64,000 nucleotides of DNA from Phocoena phocoena (Eukaryota; Chordata; Mammalia; Artiodactyla; Phocoenidae), in contig NC_089220.1 of assembly GCF_963924675.1 (NCBI RefSeq), positions 48,246,639 to 48,310,638 of the forward strand. The letters are read 5' to 3'. The translations under genes and the position numbers were made by a program. Of this stretch, positions 21,955 to 33,795 are shown piece after piece; the stretch's first letter is position 1; the number at the start of each line of letters is the position of its first letter. The notes under the pieces are model-generated. The model had not been told where the DNA came from and made no database searches. It was given only the letters and a program-made list of their open reading frames with translations.

Positions 21955-22501
21955 GAGCTACAGATGTTGTTTCATTTCCTTGGGGAGTTCATGGTCTCAA
22001 TTGTGGCTGCATCTGAAATCATTATTTGAATATTATCTGGACTTTCTTTCCAGATGTTTTAAAATTTCTTTCTCACTAAAGACTGAAGATGTTATAAGTA
22101 GTAAATATCTTGATATCTTTCTCTGGGTGTTCATTTCCATTTATAGGCCAAGTCTTTAATCAATTCTGAAAACACTTTTACCTTAAATTGTTGATTCTTC
22201 AAAATTTATTTATTTTATTGGCTCAAGTACTTACTCTATTATTTTTAAGTTAAAATACTATGCTCAATTTTTCTAGAAATGAGTCATTTTGATCCACCAC
22301 TATTTATACATGTTTACTTAAGACACCTAATTTTGGATTTCATTCAGTAGTTAATAAGCATAACTACTCTAATTAACTATTTAGCAGTTATCAATGTAAA
22401 CTCTTCACTACTTCTAGAAATGTCCCTATTTATGGTATTGCAATTTCACTACATGGCTTTTGCTTCATGGCCTTATATCTTCTTTCTTATCATTTAGAGT
22501 A
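21955..22501. other. Unassigned AT-rich stretch
   Basis: Nothing recognised. The 83-codon plus frame starting at 21908 is created by the poly-T (a run of phenylalanines). Confidence 0.4.
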
Positions 22502-22899
22502 TATTTGAGTCATCTTTTTTTCTTTTACAAATTTTTTTTTTAATTTACTTATTTGTTTTTGGCTGTGTTGGGTCTTTGTTGCTGCGCATGGGCTTTCTCT
22601 AGTTGTGGTGAGCGGGGGCTACTCTTCATTGCAGTGTGCGGGCTTCTCATTGCGGTGGCTTCTCTTGCTGCGGAGCATGGGCTCTAGGTGCGCGAGCTTC
22701 AGGAGTTGTGGCACATGGGCTCAGTAGTTGTAGCTCGTGGGCTCTAGAGTGCAGGCTCAGTAGTTGTGGTGCACGGGCTTAGTTGCTCTGAGGCATGTGG
22801 GATCTTCCCGGACCAGGGCTCGAACCCGTATCCCCTGCACTGGCAGGTGGATTCTTAACCACTGTGCCACCAGGGAAGTCCCTATTTGAGACATTTTTT
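22502..22899 (-). mobile_element. Long-type CHR SINE, complete
   Basis: The SINE body is at 22521-22882 on the minus strand. The flanking TSD TATTTGAG(T/A)CAT(C)TTTTTT occurs from 22502 and from 22883. It carries the tandem CAACTACTGAGCC-type modules and an AAATAAATTAA-type tail. Confidence 0.92.
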
Positions 22900-23497
22900 G
22901 AACTCTGAGACTTTTTGGTTGTTCTGTATCAGACAACTTTAAAGTTTATTGTTCTTTTGTAATTTTGTTCTTTGGAATTGCAACATTTAAAATTTAGTTG
23001 GGTTATTTTGAAAATTCTTCTTTGATTTGCTTTTTGAATACTGAGGTTATGCTATTAAAGATGTTTGTTTGAGACATTTTCATTGGCAGTTTAACGGGTT
23101 TAATATGAAGAAGGCTGTCTACACTGCTATTTAGGCTATTGGTTTCCAAGAGGTAAAAGTATTTCTACTTGTAAATTCTAGTCTTTAAAAGTAAATATCG
23201 GAGCACCGTAGATAGTTTTTAAACGGATGATAAATCACTATCCAATAAGTAATATTCCTCATCTATTTCATATCTTGAAGTTTTATCTTCAAATAAGCCC
23301 CTATACAAACAGATAAAATTATGCTTCAAAGAAAACTGAAATGTAAATATAGTAATTCGTTTCTTCTAAGATCCCACCTTTAAATATGTCATGTCTAATC
23401 CAGAACTAAGAGAAGAAATGACATGCCTAACGACACAAAGCTCAGAGCACAGCCTTCGCCTGCCCCACGTTAGCAAAGTTGGAATGAGGTCAAGTAG
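22900..23497. other. Unassigned AT-rich stretch
   Basis: No recognised repeat or frame. Confidence 0.4.
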
Positions 23498-23851
23498 CAC
23501 AGAGCTTTTTCTCTTTTTGGCTGTGTTGGGTCTTCGTGGCTATGTGCAGTCTTTCTCTAGCTGCGGTGAGCAGGGGCTACTCTTCATTGCAGTGTGCGGG
23601 CTTCCCATTGTCATGGGTTCTCTTGTTGCAGAGCATGGGCTCTAGGTGTGTGGGCTTCAGTAGTTGTGGCACGTGCTGAGTAGTTGTGGCTCGTGGGCTC
23701 TAGAGCGCAGGCTCAGTAGTTGTGGCGCACAGGCTTAGTTGTTCCACAGCATATGGGATCTTCCTGGGCCAGGGATCAAACCTGTGCCCCCTGCATTGGC
23801 AGGCGGACTCTTAACCACTGCGCCACCAGGGAAGCCCCACAAAGCTCTTCT
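23498..23851 (-). mobile_element. Long-type CHR SINE
   Basis: The SINE body is at about 23512-23837 on the minus strand, with TSD CACA(G/A)AGCT(T/C)TTCT from 23498 and from 23838. The simple tail is very short (CTTTTTGG) compared with other long-type copies, suggesting tail erosion. Confidence 0.9.
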
Positions 23852-24173
23852 TTGACAGTCTTTAAGTCAGCTTATCACATCTGTCCCGGGGGACGGGACC
23901 TAGGGACTCTTCTGTATTTTAGCCTGAGAACAAGTTTTACCCGTAAGAGAAGGAAAGCTATTTATATTTATTTTTTATCTAGCCATTTAACCAAATTTCC
24001 AATTCCAAAAGAAAACAAAAACTCTTATATACTGAGGAATACATTTTAAAAGAAAGCTCAGTATTTATTTGAAAACCATTATAAAGTGTTTTTAAAAGAT
24101 ATAAAACAAGACTTGAACAGAGAGACTTCCTGGATGGAAAAAACTGAATGTAAAAAAAGTTGATCCTTTCCAA
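23852..24173. other. Unassigned stretch
   Basis: A/T-rich except for a small GGGGGACGGGACC patch at 23887. Nothing recognised. Confidence 0.4.
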
Positions 24174-24408
24174 ATTAATAATTTTTTTTTTTTTTTTTTT
24201 TTGTGGTACACGGGCCTCTCACAGTTGTGGCTCTCCCGTTGCGGAGCACAAGCTCCGGACGCGCAGGCTCAGCGGCCATGGCTCACGGGTGCAGCCGCTC
24301 CGTGGCATGTGGGATCTTCTCAGACCGGGGCACGAACCCGTGTCCCCTGCATCGGCAGGCGAACTCTCAACCACTGCGCCACCAGGGAAGCCCTAATATA
24401 TAATTTTA
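24174..24408 (-). mobile_element. Short-type CHR SINE, complete
   Basis: The SINE lies on the minus strand at about 24183-24393, with a 22-T tail complement. A weak A/T-rich TSD (ATTAATAATTTT from 24174, CTAATATATAATTTTA from 24393) flanks it. It interrupts or abuts an old LINE fragment. Confidence 0.92.
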
Positions 24409-25985
24409 ATGCAGTTTTAATCAGAATCTCCACTGAGATTTTAGATTGTAACAAAATGAGTCTAAAATTTATTGGGAAAAAATGCCAAATAACACCAAGA
24501 AATATTTTAAAAGAAGAGTAAAATGGGACTCAGTTGCTTTTCTATATACTAAAACCTAATCTATAACTACTATAATCAAGATAGTATCATATTGATACAG
24601 GAATAGAAAATAGACTCAGGAAATATAGTACAAGGTATAGAAATTGATAGAAGTATATGTGGAACAATGTATGACTAAGGCAGCATCTCAATTCACAGAT
24701 AAAGTAAATGGTGTCATCAAACTGGTTATACATTTGAAAGAACATAAGTTTACATTCATATCTCATACCATATACAAAATATATTCTAGATGAATTTAAT
24801 ATATGTATTTTAAAAATAAATCAATCAAAATATTAGAAGAAGAGTTAAAAGGATACTGGGTTGGATAGATGAAGCCTTCCTAAGAGAGAAACCATAAAGG
24901 AAAAGACAGATATATGTGACTAAATATTGGGTTGGCCCAAAAGTTCATACCTTACAGAAAAACCCGAATGAACTTTTTGGCCAGCCCAATATTAAAAAAA
25001 AGTTTGTATGGCAAAAGAGAATATAAACAAAATCAAAGACAAATAGTAGACTGGGAAATATATAACTGCATCATGTAGAACAAACAAAATATTACTATCA
25101 CTAATACACTAAGAGCTCCCTACAAATTGAGGCGTCAAATCACCTTCAAGAGGCATGAGAAAAGGATATGAAAACAATTCACAGAAGAAATGCAAAAGAA
25201 CAATAAAACGTGAAAATATGCTCAACCTCACCAAAATTCAAGGGAATATAAATGAAAATAGAATATACCATTTTTCACCTAGTAGAGTAACAATACTCAA
25301 TGATGACTACAACAGAGAAAACAAGCCGTCTCACACTTGCTAATGGAAGCCTGAACTGGTACGTTTTTGGAAAGGAATCTGGCAACATACTTTAAAATTT
25401 GAGATGCATGTGTCCTTTGACTCAACCCCCTGTCCCCTCCCCTTCCCCACTTTTGGGATTCAACCACAGTGAAGCACTGGTATATGAGGAGAGGTTAGTT
25501 ACAGGAAACACAAGCACAACCAAGGGAGACAATGTTAATTTCTCTCCACAGGGGTCAGTGGAGTGAACACAATGCAATCATTAACATGAGTGAGTTAGAG
25601 CCAAACCTATGAGCTGGATGAATGTGACATTTATCATGAAAACATAGCTGCATGGGGATGCTTACATTTGAAAAATCCTCAAAGGTAGGATATGTGTGAT
25701 TGAACTGTACAAAATTGCTGATATTCAACTCTTTTTGATCTAATAAAATGGCAGTCTCATAAATCACAATATAACATAAATTTTTACATATTTATGAGCA
25801 TGAAAAAAATGTAGACTGATACACCCCAAACATTAACACTGGTAACCTGCTGGGGGGGGGGGGTGCGGGGGGAAGGGAGGAAAGGAGAAATGAACAACTT
25901 TTTCATACATCTTTGCACTGTTTTACTTGTTAAAAATTTTGCGAATTAAACATATCTAATAAATAAAAATGTAAAGAAAAAATAG
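24409..25985 (+). mobile_element. Old L1/HAL1-type LINE remains
   Basis: Worn ORF2 and 3' UTR phrasing occurs in LINE order: TAACTACTATAATCAAGATAG, ATTGATACAGGAATAG, GAATATGCTCAACCTCACC-like text (25215), TAGAGTAACAATACTC, GGTACGTTTTTGGAAAGG, and a tail with a G12 run (25852-25863) and TTGTTAAAAATTTTGC. A mariner MITE (24927-24989) is inserted in it. Many stops and frameshifts. Confidence 0.6.
24927..24989. mobile_element. 63-bp mariner-type MITE
   Basis: The element begins TTGGGTTGGCCCAAAAGTTC and ends GAACTTTTTGGCCAGCCCAA, giving near-perfect terminal inverted repeats with a small centre. TA dinucleotides flank it at 24925-24926 and 24990-24991, the mariner/Tc1 target duplication. The termini resemble the mariner repeats known from cattle and other mammals (MADE1-like architecture). 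There is no transposase, so it is non-autonomous. Confidence 0.9.
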
Positions 25986-26235
25986 AAAAGAAACAAGAGT
26001 CTCAGGCTGGCTATTACCTGAAAATATATCTAGGGGCAGCATCTATAGCAATGGTCCATTTAACTTTATCGAATGTAGTGAACAAAAACCAATTTATTTC
26101 CTTGTCTCTTTCAACAAGATGGTTCAAAATAAAAACCCAAGCAATTATTTGTTACCTAAAACAAATTTCAGAATTTGCAGTAAGATTAGGAAAAACAAAG
26201 ATTCAGAGAACATTAAGTATTGACAGGTGCAGCAA

Positions 26236-26720
26236 GAGGACCACTTTTACACTGCTAATGAAGAGTAAATTGATGTAGCCACTTTCAAACAACTTGGCAT
26301 TACCTAATAAAGTTGAGCATTGCATATTCTATGACCTAGCAACTGAATGCCGAAGTGTATGTCCTAGAAAAACTCCTGGATAGGACTAGGACACCTGTAC
26401 GGAGCATACTGTGCAGCATTTTCACGAGAGCAAAAAGCTAGAAGCAACCCAAATGCCCCAAATGGGTAGAATGGATAAATAAAGTATGGTATATTTCACA
26501 CAGAGGAAGAATACTGATGTACTAGTTAATACTAGACAGCAGTGAAAATGAGTGAACTTTAGCTACACACACCCACCTAGATAATCTCAAAATAAAATGT
26601 CGGGTAAAAATCTAAGCCAGAGATAAAGTATGATTCCATTTCCAAAAGAGGTGACACTAAACAATTTAAGAAAAAGCAGGGAAATGACAAATAAAAAGTC
26701 CAGATTACAGCTTTATAGGA
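26236..26720 (+). mobile_element. Second old L1/HAL1-type 3' fragment
   Basis: LINE tail phrasing: GAAGAGTAAATTGATGTAGCC, TATGACCTAGCAACTGAATG, GTATGTCCTAGAAAAACTCC, AGAAGCAACCCAAATGCCCC, GGATAAATAAAGTATGG and ATAAAGTATGATTCCATTTCC. It is separated from the previous fragment by about 250 bp of unassigned sequence. Confidence 0.6.
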
Positions 26721-26767
26721 AGAGGCAGAAGGAGGAAGGGGTCTGGGAGAAGCAAACAGGAGTCTTT

Positions 26768-27072
26768 AAAAGTGGTACTCATCAAGGGGCTTCCCCGGTG
26801 GTCCAGTGGTAAGGAATCGCCCACCTTCCAGTGCAGGGGATGCAGGTTCGATCCCTGGGTGGGGAACTAAGATTCCACGTGCTGCTGGACACCTGAGCCC
26901 GTGCACCTCAACTAGAGAGAGAAAGCCAGCATGCCACAACTAGAGAGAAGTCCGCGCGCTGCAGTGAATATCCCGAGTGCCGGAACTAAGGCCCATCGTG
27001 GCCAAAAATTTAAAAAAATTTTTAAATCAATCAATAAATAAAATAAATATTAAAAAAAGTGGTACTCATCAA
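26768..27072 (+). mobile_element. Divergent tRNA-SINE (GTGGTCCAGTGG head) with perfect 18-bp TSD
   Basis: The SINE is at 26786-27054. Its head is CTTCCCCGGTGGTCCAGTGG, the B box GGTTCGATCCC, the middle TAAGATTCCACGTGC, the 3' part CAACTAGAGAGAAGTCCGCG, and the A/T-rich tail ends ATAAATATT. The TSD AAAAGTGGTACTCATCAA is identical at 26768-26785 and 27055-27072. Head and 3' end differ from the abundant CHR copies, so this is a separate lineage; the clean TSD argues against great age. Confidence 0.92.
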
Positions 27073-28438
27073 TAAAGCTAGAGGGAAAAAAGACAGGGAA
27101 TGTATGTATGTTTGTTTTACTAACAGTCTTTAATGTGTATATGTGTGTATACATGCATATATTCTTTGGATGTATGGTATGTTTCACTCACACACACGTG
27201 CGCACACACAGAAAGAATCTAGGGCAATGCCTGCTTGTGCCTACAAAGCCTATCCTAGTACTGGAGAAGTCACTTAACCATCTTGCAGGTATGCTTTGCA
27301 TTGTAAGTGCTTAATATATAAATGAATGGATATATTTTAGAGTAATACTCAAAGGAACAACCCTGGAAGCCATGTTCTTCCAGGGCCAGGGTAAAGTGGA
27401 AATTTCTCCCATGCAATTTTTTTGTAGTGTACCAGAAGCCGGAGAGAGTATAACAGAAAAATCCAAGATGAACACACACACTGACATAAAATTTTTCAAG
27501 TCACCTTGGGAAAACTGTATTTGTAAAGTTGCAGCACAAAACAAAGGTAACATTCCTGGGTAGAGTTACATGGGTTTTACTTTCACCCTGGGTTATCCTT
27601 TTCATCCACTTTATGATTTAAACTAAATGACACCAAAACTCAAACCTTGGCTTTTAAGATTTTCAAAAGCAGGGGGAAAAAATGCTTTTTCTTGGCTACA
27701 AATTGTGAGTACCTAGGAAATACTGATTTATTGGGAGTAGACCAGATGGAGCTCTGTTTCCAGATATTACAATGTTGGTCCTGATTCACTGCAGTGGAGC
27801 AGCTAAAAGCCTTCTATATAAGGCAGTGTTTCACCAGGTGAAGGAAGAAAATTAGAAAGGGAGGAAGTCTGTCCTTACTCTCATCCTCCACAGCTGTTGG
27901 AAACCACAGTTGTTCCTCTAATTGAATCACTACTAATTCTAAGCTACTGGCTTCTTTCCTTTCCCAAGGATTATTTTGAATATTTGGACGTCTACTTTAC
28001 TCTGTTCTGTCTACTGCTGTTAGGAGTTTGGTAAATAATCTGATTTAGCTAAGATGCTTTACTGACAGGATATCCTGTAGATGGTTAACTAAGGCTAGAG
28101 GAAAGAGTGATTAGACAATCTGAATGCACATTATTTTTAAAAGGAAAGGAAAAGACAAAAAAGTCAAAGTGGCTACAGGCCCTGCATCGTCTCAAGTAAA
28201 CCAAAACAATATGATGCCAAACTACCTCCCCAAATATGAGTTATTTACAGATGCGACATGTTTACTTCCTCATGCTAGAAAGTTCCATTTTGTGTTCATG
28301 ACCTGGCAATGCAGCTGCAGCATAACCAACGAGGTAAACAGCTCTAAGTTTTCTCTTTAGCAAACGAAACATGGAAAATTAAATTAATTGCTGTCCTTGA
28401 ATGCTTTTCCCTAAGCAAAGTTGCACAGATTGCTTTTT
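27073..28438. other. Long stretch with short TG/CA-rich tracts, otherwise unassigned
   Basis: A TG/CA-rich simple stretch occurs at about 27135-27210. Short frames (80 codons minus at 27311-27553 and 63 plus at 27372-27563) overlap each other and have no recognisable features. Confidence 0.4.
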
Positions 28439-29100
28439 TAAATATGAGCTGTATTGAAATATAATGCACGTAAAATTTTACCCTTTTAAAGTATACACAA
28501 TTCAGTGATTTTTAGAAAATTCAAAATTGTGCATCCAGGGGCTTCCCTGGCGGCGCAGCGGTCGAGAGTCCGCCTGCCAATGCGTGGGGGCACAGGTTCG
28601 TGCCCCGGTCCGGGAGGATCCCACATGCCACGGAGCGGCTGGGCCCGTGAGCCATGGCCGCTGGGCCTGCGCGTCCGGAGCCTGTGCTCCGCAACGGGAG
28701 AGGCCGCAACAGTGAGAGGCCCGTGTACCGCAAAAAAAAAAAAAAAAAAAATTGTGCATCCATCACCATTATTGAATTCCAGAGCATTTTCATCACCCCA
28801 AAAAGAAACTCCATAGTTTTTAGCAGTCACTCCCCATCTTCCCCTCCCCACTCCACCCAGCTCCTGCAACCATAAATCTACTCCCTATTTCTATGGATTT
28901 TCCTGTTCTGGACATTTCAATAAATGGAACCATATATCACATAGCCTGTTGTGCCTGGTTTCTTTCACTTAGCATAATGTTTTCAAGGTTCTTCCATATT
29001 GTAGTATTGAATCAGTACTTCCTTTTTATGGCAAATAATATTCCATTGTATAGATATACCATAATTTTATCCATTCGTCAGTCGATGGGCCTTTGGCTTG
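28439..29100 (-). mobile_element. L1 3' end, antisense, interrupted by a SINE
   Basis: The plus strand reads as reverse-complement L1: GCTGTATTGAAATATAATGC, TTTTAAAGTATACACAATTC, then after the SINE CATCACCATTATTGAATTCC, TTTTCATCACCCC, TTCACTTAGCATAATG and ATTCCATTGTATAGATATACC. The halves are continuous once the SINE and one TSD are removed. Confidence 0.8.
28523..28762 (+). mobile_element. Short-type CHR SINE nested in L1
   Basis: The SINE is at 28538-28748 and the TSD AAATTGTGCATCCA is perfect (ending 28537, and to 28762). It differs from neighbours by a small change before the B box (GCGTGGGGGCACAGG). It post-dates the host L1. Confidence 0.95.
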
Positions 29101-29339
29101 ATCATTAATGATAAAGAACAAAAGAAAGTCTAGAAAGCAGAAGGAAATGGCCCTCAGCTCAGAAACTCAACCTAAGCCCCAGACTAAGAGACAGTTACTG
29201 TGATACCTGCATTTATACCCCATTCTTGTAAACCACGCTATTCCTAGAGATTGTTACTAGAAATATCAGCTTTGGTAACACGGATAAGAAATTTTTTTTC
29301 TTATACTATTAGTGAGGGAAGAAGAAGGGAAACAGAATT

Positions 29340-29785
29340 AAAACATAATTGAGTAATATCCTTCAATAGGTGAGCAGATAAACAAATTGTGGCATACCAA
29401 TGTTCTAGAATACTACTCAGTAATAAAAGGAATAACATATTGATACATACAACATGGATGCATCTCCATGTAATTCTGCTGAGGAAAAGAAGCCAGACAA
29501 AAGTGAATACATAATATATAACTGCATTTACATAAAACCCTAGAAAATGCAAACTCTTCTAGAGTGACAGAGAGCAGATCAGTGGTTGTCTGAAGATGGG
29601 AAAGGGGAAGAAGAGACTGTTACTGGGCATGAGGAAACCTTTGGATGGGTTTGTTCATTATTTTGATTGTGGCTATGCTGTCAGGGATGTATGCAGCCAA
29701 TATTCATCAACTTCATATACATATCATTTATTGTATGTCCATTATATTTTATGTCAATTATATCTCAATAGAGCTGTAAAGAAAC
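29340..29785 (+). mobile_element. Old L1-type 3' end
   Basis: Tail phrases: CCTTCAATAGGTGAGCAG, ATAAACAAATTGTGGCATACC, CTACTCAGTAATAAAAGG, GATCAGTGGTTGTCTG, TTTTGATTGTGGCTATG and CAATTATATCTCAATAGAGC. Confidence 0.75.
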
Positions 29786-29887
29786 ACTGTTTTTTAAAAA
29801 GTAAGTATACCTCCCCCCAAAAAGTGTTTGAATATGTGGAAAACACTGCCTTTATTTTGCATATATGGTTTCAATTAATTTTGTAAC

Positions 29888-30020
29888 AAGTTAAATTACT
29901 CTCTTTTTACACACAAGGAAATTTGAGATTGAGAAAGCACAGAAATTTGCCAAGATGGTCACAGTCAGTACCAGGCTGAGATCTCAAAGTCCATGCTCTT
30001 TTCACTACCCCACACTGCCT
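29888..30020 (-). mobile_element. MIR fragment, antisense
   Basis: The plus strand resembles the MIR reverse complement: TTTTTACACACAAGGAAATTTGAG, AATTTGCCAAGATGGTCACAG, then CAGGCTGAGATCTCAAAGTCC and ATGCTCTTTTCACTACCCCAC. Confidence 0.6.
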
Positions 30021-30784
30021 CTCACTGTTTCTGTTATAGACCCAACTCTTCTGGAATCCTTGGGTCCCAGCATTTCCCAAGTCAGGGAATTTTCTGGTCC
30101 ACAGAAGTTTATGCTTTAGGGTGGTATTCCAAGTTTGTTTTCTTTTGCCTATCATTTTATGTTGCCACAAATACCTCTCTAATTATGGGGATTTATCCGA
30201 TTCAATTGATTGATTCATTCTCAGTGGATCAAAGTAGTTAATCTGGATTAGATCAAGGCAAGTAATCCTGGTCCCTAGGTCAAAGGAGTGAAAATAATTT
30301 GTCTGAGATTAAAAGCAAGCTGGACAAAACCAAAAACTGGCTACTCAACCCACCAGAAGTGGACATTGTACTTCTCTGGGACAATAGTCATTCCTTTGAT
30401 TATGGGAGGCCCACAAATGTGGACTATTCAGAGTTGCTCTGAGGTATCTAATTACTTTTTACCACCCCTTCCCCTAAACTTGAACTTCAAGTCGAGGTTG
30501 CCATCCAAGTCTGAGCAGGACAAGCACGAGGGTGGTTTCGTCACCTCTGTACCTCCTCCAGATTGTGCTTCATCACACAAACAAGGGAATGTTCTCCAAA
30601 TGCTACCAGTCGCATTTGGGTCCCTTTGAATAATATGGACCATGAACTTGATTAAATACAATTAATGAAAAAGTGAAAGTTGGTTAAAACCATTTTTTTC
30701 TTTTTGATAAGACAGCTAGATTTGGGAGAGAAAGGGGTACTATTTCTTTCATGCAAGACTTTCACAATGAAGGTTAACCGTGCT
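30021..30784. other. Unassigned stretch
   Basis: The longest frame is 113 codons (plus, 30288-30629). It has no domain I recognise and is opposed by another frame on the minus strand. Confidence 0.4.
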
Positions 30785-31215
30785 GGATACCTTTCATTTG
30801 CCCCTCCAAACCCATTCTCCATCCTGTTCTACCCGGCTCTACACCCTAGGAGACTGAACTGCAGACTCAGAGGCAGGCTTCCTTGTCTTCCAGTTAGGTT
30901 TGGTCAATGGGGAGCATAAGCAGATAGAAGGAAAGAGGAGAAGCATTTCAGGGTATTTGTTTCCTGGCATCCCTGCCTGCAGGGTCATTATAAGCTGGCT
31001 ACAGCCCTTTCCTGGCGGTCACAGCTCCACTCAGGATTCTCTTCTCCCAGCCCTCATCCTTTCCAGTCTACGGGTAGTAAAGGAGCCCTGAAAAGGTACA
31101 CTCTCCCTTGCAGTTTCCCTATACTCTGCTCATGTCCTTGTAAATATTCTCTTTATTAAGCTCTCCTAAAATTAATTGATTTGAGGATGCCAACTGGTTT
31201 CAGTACAGTCGACAT
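30785..31215 (+). mobile_element. Possible LTR or other ancient repeat
   Basis: The order GTTTGGTCAATGGGGAGC, TTCCTGGCATCCCTGCCTGCAGG, GGCGGTCACAGCTCC, GTAAATATTCTCTTTATTAAG then GAGGATGCCAACTGG resembles a dispersed mammalian repeat with an LTR-like polyadenylation end. I cannot name the family and no TSD was found. Confidence 0.4.
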
Positions 31216-32339
31216 TTTCTGAGGGTTAACAGCATGCTTATTCAGAAAATGAACTTATTCCAAGTCCTCAATTTATATGAAAACACTGACATTCATGGGG
31301 TTGATATCAAGCCCAGACAAAGATAACCAATGGCTAGGTGAGGTGTGGAGTGGGGTGGTCAAACAGCACTGATTCCACCTTCCTGCCTCGGTGATTGTGT
31401 AAGGCAAAGGTTTAGATTTGCAAGAACAGTGAAAGTGGTGGATATATTTCTCAGATTTTAAAATGTGAGACGTGTAAGACATTCAGGTTGCTATATCATG
31501 CTTCTTAATGCTTACAGACCATGTTTCCATGGTGACTTTGACCTTTTTGCACATGCTATTCTACTTAGATTGAGACTTTAAACCACTTTTTTTTTTTGGC
31601 TTTAATGATCAAATTTAAAGAAAGATATGTTTGCTACAATAAAAACTGCCTAAATGGCAAATCTAAGAAAGAGAACAAATTTGTTCTGTGCCATCTGTTT
31701 TCTCTCACTGAGAGATATTATCATATATAGTGAAAAATGCTGTAGAAGTGAAGTGATGCTTCCTGTGACATGCATAAGATGTAAATTCAAGTAGATTTTG
31801 ATTACTTATAATTTATATATCAAAGATGTAAGTCCCTTAAGGTAAAAGATGGATTTCGATCCTATCTAAGCCCAAAATAGCTAACCTCCCATCCCAAGAA
31901 TTGCCTCAACTATATCATTCCCAAATGAAGTACTAAAAATAGAATAGCTGCTTTAAGGTTGATTTTCTTTGATGATGCCAAAATGTCATTTATAAATCTG
32001 GAAAGTTCTTTTAAGTGAAAAAGCTAAAACGTTGAAATATTAATATGATGTGTTTATTTTTGTTTGGTTTCTGTTATCGTGTGTATGTTTACCATAGATT
32101 AGGACAGGAGATAGAAAAAGGAAACTCATTGAATTAACCTGAGCCAGTGAGGTAAGATCTATCCCTGTATTTATGACGGGTATCTATTAGAACTTAAGTG
32201 TATATGAAAGGGAATACCCAAAGAAAATCTGGGAACTCTGGAAGCTTTCATTTACTTCGGCACAATACCAGATGGCTCTTGCAAAGCTCTCACTTCCTAT
32301 TTTCCAAATGAGTGGTAATTTCATTCTTTCAACTTTTCC
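31216..32339. other. Unassigned AT-rich stretch
   Basis: About 1.1 kb without an assignable repeat. Possible intronic or conserved non-coding sequence. Confidence 0.4.
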
Positions 32340-32545
32340 TAGTTCAATGCAACATATTAATGAATAATACCATCTTGCATTTGTACAGTGTTTTACAATG
32401 TACAAAGTACTTTCCTATTCATTATCTCAACTCATCTTTACAGTAGTTCAGATATACAGTACTTCAGGGAAAATATTAAAACCCCCATTTTACAGATGAG
32501 GAAACTAAGGCCCGAAGATATCACACAGGATTCTTTTAGTAGCAA
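32340..32545 (-). mobile_element. MIR/L2-type fragment, antisense
   Basis: The plus strand contains AATGTACAAAGTACTTTCC, TTCATTATCTCAACTCATC and CCCCCATTTTACAGATGAGG followed by AAACTAAGGCCCG, the standard antisense core of ancient mammalian SINE/LINE2 repeats. Confidence 0.7.
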
Positions 32546-33129
32546 CTTGACTTAGGTTAGGTAAAAAATGGGAATATATTGGCTCACATCAACTGGATTG
32601 ATGGACTCCAATTCTCACTGGGCTATCTCTTTCCTTCCTTTTATCGCTCTGTCTCTCTCTCTCTTTTGCTCCCCCTTTGTGCGTCAGACTTTACTCTCTC
32701 AACAGACTGAAACATGGCCTTACATGATTCTTACTACCTTGAGACTAGAAAGGATGGGACCTCTCCTCCCTCAACTTGAGCTGGAAAATTCCAGAGAAAG
32801 AATCTATTGGCCCTTGCTGGGTTGCATGCCCACCCTTCAGACCAACTCCTGAAGCATGGTGATGAAATACTATGGCATCCCCAGCTTGGGTCAAGTCCCC
32901 AACCCTCTGGCCAGCACCACCCAAACAAACAGAACAGGAATAGACATAGCCAGTGAGGAAACTGTGAGGAGGGCATACGGACTGCATTAAACAACTTGTC
33001 CAAGGAGCAGAGTCAGAACAACTTCTAACTGGATCTTCAGACTGCAAGCCTCCCCTTCACTTCCAGCCTCCCACTACAGGGACCACAATGGTGTCACCGA
33101 GCCCCTCTCTTCCTCATGGTTGCCAGTGT
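32546..33129. other. Unassigned stretch
   Basis: Contains a (TC)n-like patch at 32648-32664. Overlapping frames of 94-100 codons on opposite strands have no supporting signal. Confidence 0.4.
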
Positions 33130-33340
33130 GGTCTGGTTCAAGGCTAAAACTTGGAAAAGATTCGATTCTCGTCCCAATCCTGTCACTCGCCAGCTGTGTT
33201 CATGGGCAAGTTACCTAACCTCTGGGAACCACATCTTCCTCCTTTGTAAAATAAACAACTTCTGTGTCACAGGGTCATCAAAAGGATGAAGAGAGATAAC
33301 ATACTCCAGATAACTTTGAAAATGATGAAGAACTACCTTA
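33130..33340 (+). mobile_element. MIR SINE
   Basis: MIR order: TTCGATTCTCGTCCCAATCC, GCCAGCTGTGTTCATGGGC, AAGTTACCTAACCTCTGGG, CTCCTTTGTAAAATAAAC and AGGATGAAGAGAGATAAC. Confidence 0.8.
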
Positions 33341-33549
33341 AGGTTTATTACTTACATTCTGTATGTAAATCTTACAGAGGCTAGAATTCACAGTAACAGT
33401 CTTCAGTTGTCACCCTCCCTACCACCAGCCCTCTGTTGGCATCATTTTGGTTCTGACATTTTTACTCTTTCAGTTTTAAAAAAGCAGGTTTCAAAAAAAA
33501 GCATCAAATGGTGTCTCAAAATGAAGAGATTTGGTCCAGAAGAGAAATT

Positions 33550-33795
33550 TACGAACAGACGGTTTAATGGCACTCTTCATACTCACATTTCAATACAGAT
33601 TAACCAGGAGATGGAAAATTTCTGGAGGGCACACACGATACTATTAACAGTGGTTATCTCTAGGGAGTGGGCTAGGAGTTGATGTTTGGAAAGAAACTTC
33701 TCTTTTTCATTTATTCCTGTGTCTACTACTTGAATTTTTAAAAATCTCACATATACATTCCTTTCATAATTTAAAAAAACTAATTAAAAAACTTA
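33550..33795 (+). mobile_element. Possible old LINE 3' end
   Basis: AACAGTGGTTATCTCTAGGG, then the CTTTTTCATTTATTCCTGTG and TTTCATAATTTAAAAAAAC sequence, resembles an old LINE tail ending in poly-A. Confidence 0.45.
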
